A program made the position numbers and the translations under genes. 64,000 nucleotides of DNA from Agromyces soli (lineage in GTDB: Bacteria; Actinomycetota; Actinomycetes; Actinomycetales; Microbacteriaceae), in the NCBI RefSeq assembly GCF_022811605.1, contig NZ_CP094533.1, positions 682,001 through 746,000 on the forward strand, written 5' to 3'. The notes below the pieces were generated by a model, which searched no databases, was not told the origin of the DNA, and saw nothing but the letters and a program-made list of their open reading frames with translations. The number at the start of each line of letters is the position of its first letter. Position 1 is the stretch's first letter. Of this stretch, positions 1 to 9,070 are shown piece by piece.

Positions 1-161
1 CCCTTCGCGCCGCTGGGCGAGGCACCGGCGGGCGCCCCGGAGGCGGCGCCGACGACGAACGCGGCGATCCCGATCAGCGCCGCGGTGAGGGCGAGCGCGA
101 CGATCATGCGGCGGCGGTGCACCGCCTCGCTGACGACTGGGCGGGGGGAGCTCTCAGACAC
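1..161 (-). CDS. N-terminus of a membrane-anchored or secreted protein (partial)
   Basis: The gene runs off the left edge of the window, so only the first ~53 residues are seen. It starts with GTG (159-161) or with an in-frame GTG or ATG further in (GTG at 122, ATG at 107). The purine-rich GGAGG directly abuts the first GTG, so a downstream start is possible. A basic stretch (HRRR) is followed by a hydrophobic Ala/Leu/Ile/Val segment of about 22 residues and then a small-residue region rich in Gly, Ala, Ser and Pro. This is typical of a signal anchor or signal peptide. The family cannot be named from this fragment. It is divergent from the GH1 gene, so the 162-333 gap holds both promoters. 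Confidence 0.6.
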   Translation of the reverse strand, partial: MSESSPRPVVSEAVHRRRMIVALALTAALIGIAAFVVGAASGAPAGASPSGAK

Positions 162-210
162 CCTCCGAGTGTACGTCCGGCCGAATGGGAGTCCCTGGGA
201 ATCCGAGCGT

Positions 211-222
211 GAGAGCGCTCTC
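211..222. promoter_or_regulatory. CebR-like LacI-family operator
   Basis: Perfect palindrome GAGAGC-GCTCTC. In its flanks (TGAGAGCGCTCTCT) it matches 11 of 14 positions of the known CebR box TGGGAGCGCTCCCA of cellobiose-controlled genes in streptomycetes. It abuts the -35 box of the GH1 promoter, so a bound repressor would block RNA polymerase. The LacI-type gene at 1920 is the natural candidate to bind it. Confidence 0.7.
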
Positions 223-251
223 TTGACAGCGCGGAGCGGCCAGCCTAGAGT
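223..251 (+). promoter_or_regulatory. Sigma-70-type promoter of the GH1 gene
   Basis: TTGACA (223-228) and TAGAGT (246-251) are separated by 17 nt, which is an almost ideal vegetative promoter and unusually good for such GC-rich DNA. Transcription would begin near 258, giving a leader of about 75 nt that ends in the GGAGGA ribosome site at 322-327. Confidence 0.7.
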
Positions 252-333
252 CGCAGCGCCGAGGCCCGAAGCGCAGCAGCGCGGGGAACAGGGGCCCGCA
301 CGACGACGACACCGACCTCCCGGAGGAACGCCC

Positions 334-1782
<1,449 letters not shown>

Positions 1783-1796
1783 CCCCGCCCCCATCT

Positions 1797-1832
1797 CGAG
1801 TTGCCCGACTTTCATGAAAGTCGGGCAACTCG
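1797..1832. repeat. Family A palindrome, copy 1 (probable terminator)
   Basis: A perfect 36-nt palindrome 14 nt after the GH1 stop: CGAGTTGCCCGAC, then TTTCATGAAA, then the complement. There is no T-tract. It is one of ten copies in the window and forms a tandem pair with copy 2. Confidence 0.9.
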
Positions 1833-1847
1833 GTCTGAGGCTCCGGC

Positions 1848-1875
1848 TTGCCCGACGTTCATGAAAGTCGGGCAA
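1848..1875. repeat. Family A palindrome, copy 2
   Basis: Second member of the tandem pair, 15 nt after copy 1. The core TTGCCCGAC-GTTCATGAAA-GTCGGGCAA has one G/A mismatch in the stem, so it is a slightly decayed copy. It lies just upstream of the LacI gene promoter. Confidence 0.9.
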
Positions 1876-1919
1876 CTCGGCGTCTGAAGCGGGGGGCGCG
1901 CGCGACCTAGACTTGCCGC

Positions 1920-2951
1920 ATGGCGAAGGATGCCGCGGGCGGAGCGCCCACCCTCGAGATGGTCGCACGACGTGCCGGGGTGTCGCGCGCGACCGTCAGC
2001 CGCGTCGTGAACGGTTCGCCGAAGGTGAGCCCCGAGGTCGTCACCGCCGTGAACGCGGCCGTCGCCGAGCTCCGCTACGTGCCGAATCGGGCGGCCCGTT
2101 CGCTGGCCCGCCGCTCCTCGAGCGCGATCGCGCTGATCGTGCCGGAGGACGTCACCGTCTTCTTCGGCGACCCCTACTTCGCGGCGGTCGTGCAGGGCAT
2201 CATGGACCGCATCGACGACAGCGAGTACGTGCTGAACCTGCTCGTGGCCTCGGCGGATCCGCAGCGCAAGACCCGCGGCTACCTCGAATCGGGCGTCGTC
2301 GACGGGGCGATCGTCATCTCGCACCACGCGGGCGACGAGCTGTTCGAGCACGCCGCGGTCCCCCTCGTGTACGGCGGCCGCCCGCCGGCGGGCATCGACG
2401 CGTACGTCGTCGACGTCGACAACGTCGAGGCCGCCGTGAGCGGCACCGAACGCCTGATCGAGATCGGCCGGCGCCGGATCGGCACGATCTCTGGCCCGCT
2501 CGACATGCCCGCCGGTATCGACCGGCTCGAGGGATTCCGCCGCGCGGTCGGGGCGGCCGGCCTGCCCGCCGACCTCGTCGAGACGGGCGACTTCACCGCC
2601 GAGGGCGCGGCCGCCGCGACCCGGCGACTGCTCGACCGGGTCGGCGACGGCCGCGACGGACGCCCGCTCGGCGTCGACGCCCTGTTCGTGGCGAGCGACC
2701 TGATGGCGACGGGCGCCCTCGCCGTGCTCGCCGAGCGCGGGCTCACCGCGCCGGCGGACATCGCGATCGTCGGCTTCGACGACAGCCCGGCGGCGCTGCG
2801 CGCCGGGGTGCCGCTGACCACGGTCGCCCAACCCTCGGCCGAGCAGGGCCGGCTGATGGCCGAGCTGCTCATCCGGCTGATCGAGGGCGACGAGACGGTG
2901 CCGCGGCAGACGATCCTGCCGACCCGCCTCGTGCTGCGCGACTCGGCGTAG
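1920..2951 (+). CDS. LacI-family transcriptional regulator (CebR-like)
   Basis: DNA-binding repressor of 343 residues. The N-terminal helix-turn-helix (about residues 11-35) reads LEMVARRAGVSRATVSRVVN, followed by the hinge with the YVPNRAARSLA motif and a periplasmic-binding-protein-like sugar domain that ends with VGFDDSPAA and TTVAQPS, as in the family. It most likely controls the GH1 gene through the GAGAGCGCTCTC operator. A TAGACT -10 box at 1908-1913 ends only 6 nt before the ATG and no Shine-Dalgarno sequence is present, so the mRNA is probably leaderless. The effector is inferred to be cellobiose or a related beta-glucoside. Confidence 0.92.
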   Translation: MAKDAAGGAPTLEMVARRAGVSRATVSRVVNGSPKVSPEVVTAVNAAVAELRYVPNRAARSLARRSSSAIALIVPEDVTVFFGDPYFAAVVQGIMDRIDDSEYVLNLLVASADPQRKTRGYLESGVVDGAIVISHHAGDELFEHAAVPLVYGGRPPAGIDAYVVDVDNVEAAVSGTERLIEIGRRRIGTISGPLDMPAGIDRLEGFRRAVGAAGLPADLVETGDFTAEGAAAATRRLLDRVGDGRDGRPLGVDALFVASDLMATGALAVLAERGLTAPADIAIVGFDDSPAALRAGVPLTTVAQPSAEQGRLMAELLIRLIEGDETVPRQTILPTRLVLRDSA

Positions 2952-2990
2952 CGGTCGAGACGGGCCGCTCGGGTACCGCCCGACCCCGTC

Positions 2991-3923
2991 TTAGCCGAGC
3001 GCGCGGAGCGAGCGCTCGATGAGCCCCCAGAAGCGGTCGACGTCGAGGTCGAGCGCGACGGTCGCGTTGTGCTCGCGGCCGAGGATGTCGATGAGATCCG
3101 TGCTCGTCGCGCCGCGGGTCTCGGTGCCGTCGAGTTCGACGTCGATGCGGGTGCGCACCGTGGTCGCGACCGCGGGGTCGGCGAGCAGCGCGACGGTGAT
3201 CGGGTCGTGCAGGGGGCCGTCGGGCATCCGCTCGGCACGCTCGTAGGTCGAGCAGAAGAACTCGAGCAGCTCCACGCCGAAGGTCGAGAGCGGCGTGCCG
3301 ATGGCCGAGAGGCGGTCGCGCACCTCGCGGGTGATGAGCGCCTGGTGCGAGATGTTCAGGCCGACCATGGTGAAGTCGATGCCGCTGTCGAGGGTGATCT
3401 TGATCGCCTCGGGGTCGGTCCAGGCGTTGAACTCGGCGTAGGGCGTGACGTTGCCGCGGGTCGTCGAGCCGCCCATCCAGACGATGCGGGAGATCCGCGG
3501 GGCGAGCTCGGCGTGGTCGCGCAGCAGCACGGCGACGTTGGTGAGGGGGCCGGTCGCGACGATCGTGACGGGCTCGGCGGAGGCCTCGAGCACGTCGCGC
3601 ATGAGCGTGATCGCGTCGCGCTCGTCGAGCGGCACGGTGGGCTCGGGCAGCACGGGGCCGCCGAGGGCGTTGTCGCCGTGGATCCAGTCGGCCGGGTGCA
3701 GCTCGCCCGCGAGCGGACCGGCGGCGCCGGCCGCGATCGGCACCCCTTCGATGCCGGCGACGGTGCAGGCGATGCGGGCGTTCAGCGTGGTGTGCTCGAG
3801 TCGGCCGTTGCCGCCGACGGTCGTGATCGCCCGGAGCTCGATCGCGGGGTCGCCCGCGGCGAGCCAGATGGCGAACACGTCGTCGTGGCCGGGGTCGCAG
3901 TCAAGGATGATGGGGGTGGTCAT
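2991..3923 (-). CDS. Inosine-uridine-preferring nucleoside hydrolase
   Basis: Cytoplasmic enzyme that hydrolyses the N-glycosidic bond of ribonucleosides to ribose and base, for nucleoside salvage. The calcium-binding signature DCDPGHDD is at residues 8-15; further family motifs are TGPLTNVAVLL and HDPITVALLADP. The length of 310 residues is typical. The ATG at 3923 was chosen because it places the DCDPGHDD motif at the usual position; the frame stays open for 59 residues upstream without family sequence. It is divergent from the LacI-type regulator at 4115 and has an operator 72 nt upstream of its start, shared with the BMP lipoprotein gene. Confidence 0.93.
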   Translation of the reverse strand: MTTPIILDCDPGHDDVFAIWLAAGDPAIELRAITTVGGNGRLEHTTLNARIACTVAGIEGVPIAAGAAGPLAGELHPADWIHGDNALGGPVLPEPTVPLDERDAITLMRDVLEASAEPVTIVATGPLTNVAVLLRDHAELAPRISRIVWMGGSTTRGNVTPYAEFNAWTDPEAIKITLDSGIDFTMVGLNISHQALITREVRDRLSAIGTPLSTFGVELLEFFCSTYERAERMPDGPLHDPITVALLADPAVATTVRTRIDVELDGTETRGATSTDLIDILGREHNATVALDLDVDRFWGLIERSLRALG

Positions 3924-3994
3924 GGCCGCTCCGGTGGTCTCGGGTGCAGGGCGCGGGATGCCGTCGCAGCATCCGCGCCAAGCTGCACAAGCTT

Positions 3995-4009
3995 TGCGTA
4001 ATCGATTGC
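3995..4009. promoter_or_regulatory. Operator shared with the BMP lipoprotein gene
   Basis: The minus strand reads GCAATCGATTACGCA, identical over all 15 bases to 6355-6369. The centre AATCGATT is typical of LacI-family half-site architecture. It lies in the divergent gap between the nucleoside hydrolase and its regulator, so it may serve both directions. Confidence 0.75.
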
Positions 4010-4114
4010 ACTCTGCGGCGCCGATTTTGTCAAGCCCTTCCGCCGCGAGACCCCGGGAACCCCGTACAGTGGGAGCGATGCGCCCCGCCCGGGTGCGCAA
4101 GACCGGAGCAGTCG

Positions 4115-5116
4115 ATGCCGCACGCCGTGACCCTGCAGGAGGTCGCCGACGCCGCCGGCGTGTCCGTCGCGACCGCCTCGCGGGCGCTCTCCGGCAAGAA
4201 CCGCGTGGCCGCCGACACCGTCGCCCGGGTCCGGGCCGTCGCCGCCGAGCTCGGCTACCGGGTCGACCCGATCGCGCGGGCGCTGCGCGAGGGATCCACC
4301 CGCATCGTCGGCATGATCGTCCCGGTCATCGGCAACCCCTACTTCGCCCAGCTCGTCGACGCCGTCGAGCACGAGCTGCACCGCGCCGGCTTCGAGCTGC
4401 TGCTCGCCGACTCGCACGGCGAGCTCGCCGAGGAGTCGCGCCGCCTCACCGTGTTCGGCGACCGCAAGGTCGACGGCATCGTGATCGTGCCCTCGCACCG
4501 GCAGCGCTCGGCGGGCGCCCTGCGCGCCGTGGGCGCCGAGATCCCGCTCGTGCAGATCGACCGCTCGGCGGGCGTCTCGCTCGCCGACTACGTGGGCGTC
4601 GACAACGAGATCGGCCTCGGCCTCGCCCTCGAGCACGTGCACGAGCGCGGCGCCCGCTCGCTCGTCTACGTCGGCGCCGACGACGTCACCTCCAGCGGCG
4701 TCGAGCGCTGGAACGCCTTCGACCGCACCGTCGACCGCGAATCCGTCGCCGTGGGCGAGCCGTTCCGAGGGGACTTCAGCCTCGCCACCGGCGCCGCGGC
4801 CGCCGACGCGCTCGTCGCCCGCCGCGAGCTGCCCGACGCGGTCATCGCCGCCTCCGACCTCATCGCCCTCGGCCTCATCGGCCGGCTCCGCGAGCACGGC
4901 GTCGAGGTGCCGCGCGATCTGCTCGTGACCGGCTTCGACGGCACCGAGCTCTCGCAGGTGCTGGCGCCGACGCTCACGACCGTGGTGCAGCCGATCGAGG
5001 CGGTCGCGGCGGACGCCATCGGCTTCCTGCTGTCGCGCATCGCCGGCTCGACGGCCCCGGTGCGCAGCAGCCGCGTCGCGCCGACGCTGCTCGTCGGCGG
5101 CTCGACCGCGCGCTGA
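4115..5116 (+). CDS. LacI-family regulator of nucleoside use
   Basis: Repressor of 333 residues. The HTH (about residues 4-30) contains VTLQEVADAAGVSVATASRALSG cut short here to its key part, VADAAGVSVATASRAL, followed by a hinge and a ligand domain with TGFDGTELSQVLAPTLTTVVQP near the end as usual. The ATG at 4115 lies 6 nt after GGAG and at the canonical start of LacI proteins; the open frame upstream is not related. It sits between the nucleoside hydrolase and the nucleoside-binding lipoprotein, both preceded by the same operator, so it probably represses both in the absence of a nucleoside or ribose-type ligand. The ligand is an inference from context. Confidence 0.9.
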   Translation: MPHAVTLQEVADAAGVSVATASRALSGKNRVAADTVARVRAVAAELGYRVDPIARALREGSTRIVGMIVPVIGNPYFAQLVDAVEHELHRAGFELLLADSHGELAEESRRLTVFGDRKVDGIVIVPSHRQRSAGALRAVGAEIPLVQIDRSAGVSLADYVGVDNEIGLGLALEHVHERGARSLVYVGADDVTSSGVERWNAFDRTVDRESVAVGEPFRGDFSLATGAAAADALVARRELPDAVIAASDLIALGLIGRLREHGVEVPRDLLVTGFDGTELSQVLAPTLTTVVQPIEAVAADAIGFLLSRIAGSTAPVRSSRVAPTLLVGGSTAR

Positions 5117-5152
5117 GCGACGGCACCCCACGCGCGCGGTCGCGCCGGCGCA

Positions 5153-5189
5153 CGGATGCCGCGGGGCGCCTCGAGCCCCGCGGCATCCG
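5153..5189. terminator. Bidirectional GGATGCC-stem terminator
   Basis: Perfect 15-bp arms (CGGATGCCGCGGGGC and its complement) with a 7-nt loop, in the convergent gap between the LacI regulator and the BMP lipoprotein gene. There is no clear T-tract. The foot of the stem is the GGATGCC motif that recurs at 34696 and 35482. Confidence 0.8.
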
Positions 5190-5218
5190 CTGTTCCGGCT
5201 GAACCGGTTACGCCGCGC

Positions 5219-6292
5219 CTACGGCGCGTTGACCGACTCGACCACGATCTCGCCCGAGATGATCTGCTCCCGGATGGCGTCGACGGCCGCGGCGAGCTCG
5301 GGGCTCACCGACCCCTCGAACTCGTGGAACGGGGCGATCGCGACCCCGTCGTTGGCCAGCTCGCCGATGAACGGGCTGTTGTCGAACTCGTCCTCCACGG
5401 CCTGCCCGATGAGCTCGACGACGGCATCGGCCATCTGCTTCATGACCGAGGTCAGCATGACGTCGGCGAGGTCGGGCGACAGCTCGACCACGTCGTTGTC
5501 GACACCCACGAGCACGACGTCGCCCGGCGCCTCGTGCGCCGCCTCGCCGCTGCCGAGGTAGAGCGAGCCGGCGACCGGCATGATGACGTCGGCGCCCTGG
5601 TCGATGAACGTCTGGGTCAGCGTCTTGCCCGCGGCGATGTCGGTGAAGGTGCCGGCGAAGGTGCCGTCCTGGGCCGCCTTGTTCCAGCCGAGCAGCTTCA
5701 CGTCGGTGCCGGCGTCGGCGTTGTAGCGGTCGACGCCGTCGGAGAAGCCGTCCATGAACAGCAGCACCGGCGGGAACGGCTGGCCGCCGAAGACCGCGAC
5801 CGTGCCCGTCTTCGAGTAGCCCGCCGCGAGGTAGCCCGCGAGGAACGAGGCCTGCGCCGTGTCGAAGACGACCGGCTTGACGTTCGGCAGGTCGATCGAG
5901 GAGTCGTCGATGATGGCGAACCGCGAGTCGGGATTCTGCTCGGCCGCGGCCTTCGTCGCCTCGGCGAGCGAGAAGCCGACCGTGACGGTGAAATCGCAGC
6001 CCTGATCGACGGACTGGGCGAGGTTCGGGGCGTAGTCGTTCTCCGTCGTGGACTCGAGGCGAAGCGTCTCGACGCCGTACTTCTCCTCGGCGGTGTCGAG
6101 CGCCGCGAGCACGGCCTGGTTGAAGCCGCGGTCGTCGAAGCCGCCGAAGTCGGAGACCATGCAGGCGAGGAAGTCGGTGGTCGCGGCGGCGTCGCCGCTC
6201 TCGGCCGGGGGCGCCGAGCAGGCGGTCAGGGCGGTCGCGAGGCCGCCGATGGCGGCGAGCGCGACGGCGGTCCGGGTGCGGTGCTGTCTCAC
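5219..6292 (-). CDS. BMP-family (PnrA-like) substrate-binding lipoprotein
   Basis: Extracellular solute-binding component of an ABC importer, probably for purine nucleosides. A 24-residue lipoprotein signal ends in the lipobox LTAC with Cys25. The mature part has BMP/Med features such as FDDRGFNQAV, CDFTVTVGFSLAEAT, FLAGYLAAG and FGGQPFPPVLLFMDGF. The 357-residue length fits. The neighbouring nucleoside hydrolase and the shared operator support nucleosides as ligand. No ATPase or permease gene is beside it, so the rest of the transporter must be elsewhere, which is unusual because BMP proteins generally head such operons. Confidence 0.92.
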   Translation of the reverse strand: MRQHRTRTAVALAAIGGLATALTACSAPPAESGDAAATTDFLACMVSDFGGFDDRGFNQAVLAALDTAEEKYGVETLRLESTTENDYAPNLAQSVDQGCDFTVTVGFSLAEATKAAAEQNPDSRFAIIDDSSIDLPNVKPVVFDTAQASFLAGYLAAGYSKTGTVAVFGGQPFPPVLLFMDGFSDGVDRYNADAGTDVKLLGWNKAAQDGTFAGTFTDIAAGKTLTQTFIDQGADVIMPVAGSLYLGSGEAAHEAPGDVVLVGVDNDVVELSPDLADVMLTSVMKQMADAVVELIGQAVEDEFDNSPFIGELANDGVAIAPFHEFEGSVSPELAAAVDAIREQIISGEIVVESVNAP

Positions 6293-6351
6293 GGGTACTC
6301 CTTCGTCTGGCGAGGCAGGGGGGATGCAAGGACGGATGCGTCAGCAAAAGT

Positions 6352-6369
6352 TGCGCAATCGATTACGCA
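6352..6369. promoter_or_regulatory. LacI-type operator upstream of the BMP lipoprotein
   Basis: TGCGCAATCGATTACGCA is a near-perfect palindrome with one mismatched pair, centred on AATCGATT and 60 nt upstream of the lipoprotein start. The 15 bases 6355-6369 equal the site at 3995-4009 on the other strand. Confidence 0.78.
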
Positions 6370-6599
6370 TCGCGTGGCACCATGATACTGCTGCGGCCCC
6401 GAGCCGCAAGAGGGCCGCGGGCCACCCGCCGCCGCGCGCGCCGTTCCCCGGCTGAGCGCACCCGACCCCGCCCCACCCGCGCGACCCGTGTCGTCAGTAT
6501 TTGCGGGTCGGCGCGCCGATGGACCCGCAAATACCGACTTCATGCGGAAAGGAGGAGGGAGGGCGCGGCGGGCGCAGGGCGGGATGCCTCCCCCTGCGC
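6370..6599. other. Intergenic region with a family C hairpin
   Basis: The stretch 6293-6599 contains no gene. It holds the operator at 6352, promoter DNA for the lipoprotein gene on the minus strand, and the hairpin at 6497-6534. No other recognisable signal was seen. Confidence 0.6.
6497..6534. repeat. Family C hairpin downstream of an LLM oxidoreductase
   Basis: Perfect 13-bp arms GTATTTGCGGGTC / GACCCGCAAATAC around a 12-nt loop, about 65 nt after the stop of the LLM gene on the minus strand. The preceding bases give GTCAGTATTTGCGGGT, which recurs as GTCAGTATCTGCGGGT at 58711 after the other LLM gene. It is probably a terminator. Confidence 0.75.
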
Positions 6600-7517
6600 T
6601 CAGCGGAAGGCGGGCACGACCTCGGCGGCGAGCAGCTCCAGCACCTCGAGGTCGTCGAAGTCGAGCACTTGCAGGTAGAGCGTCTCGACGCCGAGCTCCG
6701 CGAGCCCGCCGATCCGGTCGACCACCTCGGCGACGGTGCCGCCGATGCCCTCCCGGGCGAGCTCCGCCGGATCGTGGTCGATGGCCGCGGCACGGCGCCG
6801 GTAGGCGGCATCCGTCTCCCCCACCGTCGTCGTGAGGGCCGCCGAGTAGACGAGCGAGCCCGGGTCGCGGCCGAACTCCTCCGCCGCTCGGCGCACGCGT
6901 CCGAAGGCGTCGGCGATCTCCGCGTTCGTGCTGAACGGCACGTTGTACTCGTGCGCGAAGCGCGCGGCGAGCGCCGGCGTGCGGCTCGGGCCGGTGCCGC
7001 CGACGATGATCGGCACCGGCTCCTGCACGGGCTTCGGCAGCGCCGGGGAATCCTGCAGCGTGTAGTGGTCGCCCTCGAAGGAGAAGCGCCCGCCGACGGG
7101 CGTCGACCACAGCCCGGTGATCTCGAGCTGCTCCTCGAGCAGGCCGAAGCGCTGCGCCGGGAACGGGATGCCGTACGCCGAATGCTCGGCGGCGAACCAT
7201 CCCGTGCCCAGCCCGAACTCGACCCGGCCGCCGCTCATCGCGTCGACCTGCGCGACCTGGATCGCGGTGAGCCCCGGATGCCGGAAGGTGACGCTCGTGA
7301 CGAGCGTGCCGAGCCGGATCGTCGACGTCTCACGCGCGAGCGCGCCGAGCGTCACCCAGGAGTCGGTCGGCCCCGGCATCCCGTCGCCGCCCATCGTGAG
7401 CAGGTGATCGCTGCGGAAGAAGGCGTCGAAGCCGAGCCGCTCCGCGGCGAGCGCCATCTCGAGCTGCTGCTCGTAGCTCGCCCCCATCTGCGGTTCGGTG
7501 AAGATCCGGAACTTCAT
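6600..7517 (-). CDS. LLM-class (luciferase-like) flavin-dependent oxidoreductase
   Basis: TIM-barrel flavin- or F420-dependent oxidoreductase of 305 residues, cytoplasmic, substrate unknown. Family features are FDAFFRSDHLL near residue 35, TIRLGTLVTSVTFRHPGLTA at about 66-85, VEFGLGTGWFAAEHSAYGIPF near 99-119 and PIIVGGTGPSRTPALAARFA near 169-188. The final GVETLYLQVLDFDDLEVLELLA segment is the usual end. The ATG at 7517 overlaps the stop of the upstream DNA methyltransferase gene by 4 nt (ATGA), so the two are translationally coupled. Whether it uses FMN or F420 cannot be decided by eye. Confidence 0.9.
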   Translation of the reverse strand: MKFRIFTEPQMGASYEQQLEMALAAERLGFDAFFRSDHLLTMGGDGMPGPTDSWVTLGALARETSTIRLGTLVTSVTFRHPGLTAIQVAQVDAMSGGRVEFGLGTGWFAAEHSAYGIPFPAQRFGLLEEQLEITGLWSTPVGGRFSFEGDHYTLQDSPALPKPVQEPVPIIVGGTGPSRTPALAARFAHEYNVPFSTNAEIADAFGRVRRAAEEFGRDPGSLVYSAALTTTVGETDAAYRRRAAAIDHDPAELAREGIGGTVAEVVDRIGGLAELGVETLYLQVLDFDDLEVLELLAAEVVPAFR

Positions 7518-8452
7518 GCGCGCTCCTTCGCATCGAGCGCCGTGACCGGCGCGGTGGCACTGCTCTCGAACACCGTGCCGGGCACCTCGCCGAGGCGGGC
7601 CCGCATCACGGCGACGGCGTCGGGATGCTCGTCGACGAGCACGAATCGCCGGCCGAGGGCGGCGGCGACCGCGCCCGTCGTGCCGGAGCCGGCGAAGAAG
7701 TCCAGCACCCAGTCGCCCTCGCGGGTGGAGGCCTGCACGATGCGGCGCAGCACCCCCTCGGGCTTCTGGGTCGGGTAGCCGGTCTTCTCGCGCCCGGTCG
7801 GCGAGACGATCGTGTGCCACCAGACGTCGGTGGGCAGCTTGCCGGCGGCGGCCTTCTCGGGGGTGACGAGTCCGGGCGCCATGTACGGCTCGCGGTCGAC
7901 GCCCGCGGAGTCGAACCAGTAGCGGTCCGGATCCTTCACGTAGACGAGGATCGTGTCGTGCTTCGTCGGCCAGCGGCGCTTCGTCTTGGCGCCGTAGTCG
8001 TAGGCCCAGATGATCTCGTTCAGGAAGCACTCGCGCCCGAAGAGCGCGTCGAGCAGCACCTTCGCGTAGTGCGCCTCGCGGTAGTCGAGGTGCAGGTAGA
8101 GGGTGCCGTCGTCGGCGAGCAGCCGCCACGCCTCGAGGAGGCGCGGCTCGAGGAACGCCCAGTAGTCCTCGAAGCGGTCGTCGTAGCGCAGCAGGTCGCC
8201 GCGCACCCGCTCGTAGCGCTTGCCGGCGAAGCCGCGGACCGTCGCGGGGGCGCGCCGCGAGTCGGCGCCGGCGCCGTCGGACGCCTCGTCGGGCTCGACG
8301 ATCCGCACGTGGCTCGTCGTGCGCCGCTCCTGCGGCCGGCCGGTGTTGAACGGCGGGTCGAGGTAGATCATCGTGAAGCGGCCGTCGGGCAGCGTCGGCA
8401 GCACGTCGAGGTTGTCGGCGTGGATGACGCGGTTCGGTTCGGCGGCGGCCAC
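7514..8452 (-). CDS. Beta-class DNA (adenine-type) methyltransferase, solitary
   Basis: S-adenosylmethionine-dependent DNA methyltransferase of about 312 residues. The catalytic motif IV DPPF is at residues 32-35 and the AdoMet motif I FAGSGTT near 253-259; this order (IV before I) defines the beta class, and DPPF favours N6-adenine. VLVDEHPDAV follows motif I as usual. I chose GTG at 8452, 20 codons before motif IV, because starts further upstream would run into the flavodoxin leader; other starts are possible. No restriction endonuclease is adjacent, so it is an orphan enzyme, co-transcribed with the LLM oxidoreductase. Target sequence is unknown. Confidence 0.88.
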   Translation of the reverse strand: MAAAEPNRVIHADNLDVLPTLPDGRFTMIYLDPPFNTGRPQERRTTSHVRIVEPDEASDGAGADSRRAPATVRGFAGKRYERVRGDLLRYDDRFEDYWAFLEPRLLEAWRLLADDGTLYLHLDYREAHYAKVLLDALFGRECFLNEIIWAYDYGAKTKRRWPTKHDTILVYVKDPDRYWFDSAGVDREPYMAPGLVTPEKAAAGKLPTDVWWHTIVSPTGREKTGYPTQKPEGVLRRIVQASTREGDWVLDFFAGSGTTGAVAAALGRRFVLVDEHPDAVAVMRARLGEVPGTVFESSATAPVTALDAKERA

Positions 8453-8513
8453 GCGCTCCAGTCTGCCAGCAGGCCGAGGCCCCCGGCCGCTACGATGCCC
8501 GCGGGAGGCCAGG

Positions 8514-9017
8514 ATGCGCACGCTCGTCGTCTACGAATCCATGTTCGGCAACACCGCCGCGGTGGCGGCCGCGATGGCGCGGGCGCTCACGCCCACCGGC
8601 GCGGTGCGCCTGGAGCTCGCCGACGCCCGCCCCGACGTCGGCGACGCGGAGCTCGTCATCGTCGGCTCGCCGACGCACGGCTTCGCGCTGCCGAGCCGGC
8701 TCTCGCGCCGCGCGGCGCGGGCCCAGGGGGCGGATGCCTCGGCCGCGAGCCGCGCGGGGATCCGCGAGTGGCTCGCCGAGCTCGCGGCGGTGCGCGCCGA
8801 TTCCGCGCCGTTCGCGGCGACGTTCGACGTGCGCCAAGCCCCCGGCACGGCGGGCGCGCCGTCGCACCGGGTGCGGCGCCGGCTCGACGGGCTCGGCTTC
8901 CGCACGATCGGCGAGCCGGCGTCGTTCCGCGTGGGGCCGACGGCCGGGCCGCTCCGCGACGGCGAGCTCGATCGCGCGGCCGCCTGGGCCGCGGCGCTGC
9001 TCGGCCTGGCCCGCTGA
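8514..9017 (+). CDS. Flavodoxin-like FMN-binding protein
   Basis: Small electron-transfer-type protein of 167 residues. The FMN phosphate loop ESMFGNT lies at residues 8-14 directly after the first beta strand (TLVVY), and VIVGSPTHGF at about 49-58 matches the second flavin loop. The start ATG at 8514 follows GGGAGG (8503-8508) and a TACGAT -10 box (8490-8495). It is divergent from the methyltransferase gene. It could be a flavodoxin-domain accessory protein rather than a true redox carrier; the partner is not evident. Confidence 0.88.
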   Translation: MRTLVVYESMFGNTAAVAAAMARALTPTGAVRLELADARPDVGDAELVIVGSPTHGFALPSRLSRRAARAQGADASAASRAGIREWLAELAAVRADSAPFAATFDVRQAPGTAGAPSHRVRRRLDGLGFRTIGEPASFRVGPTAGPLRDGELDRAAAWAAALLGLAR

Positions 9018-9023
9018 GCGCGG

Positions 9024-9052
9024 TGGTTCGCTGAGTCGACTGGTTCGCTGAG
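9024..9052. repeat. Two TGGTTCGCTGAG repeats (family F) after the flavodoxin gene
   Basis: The 12-mer TGGTTCGCTGAG occurs at 9024-9035 and 9041-9052 in the short convergent gap between the flavodoxin and amidohydrolase genes. Related copies occur at 12983 and, inverted, at 13005. They may be part of a transcription end signal. Confidence 0.6.
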
Positions 9053-9070
9053 CTCGGCGAGCCACGGCCG

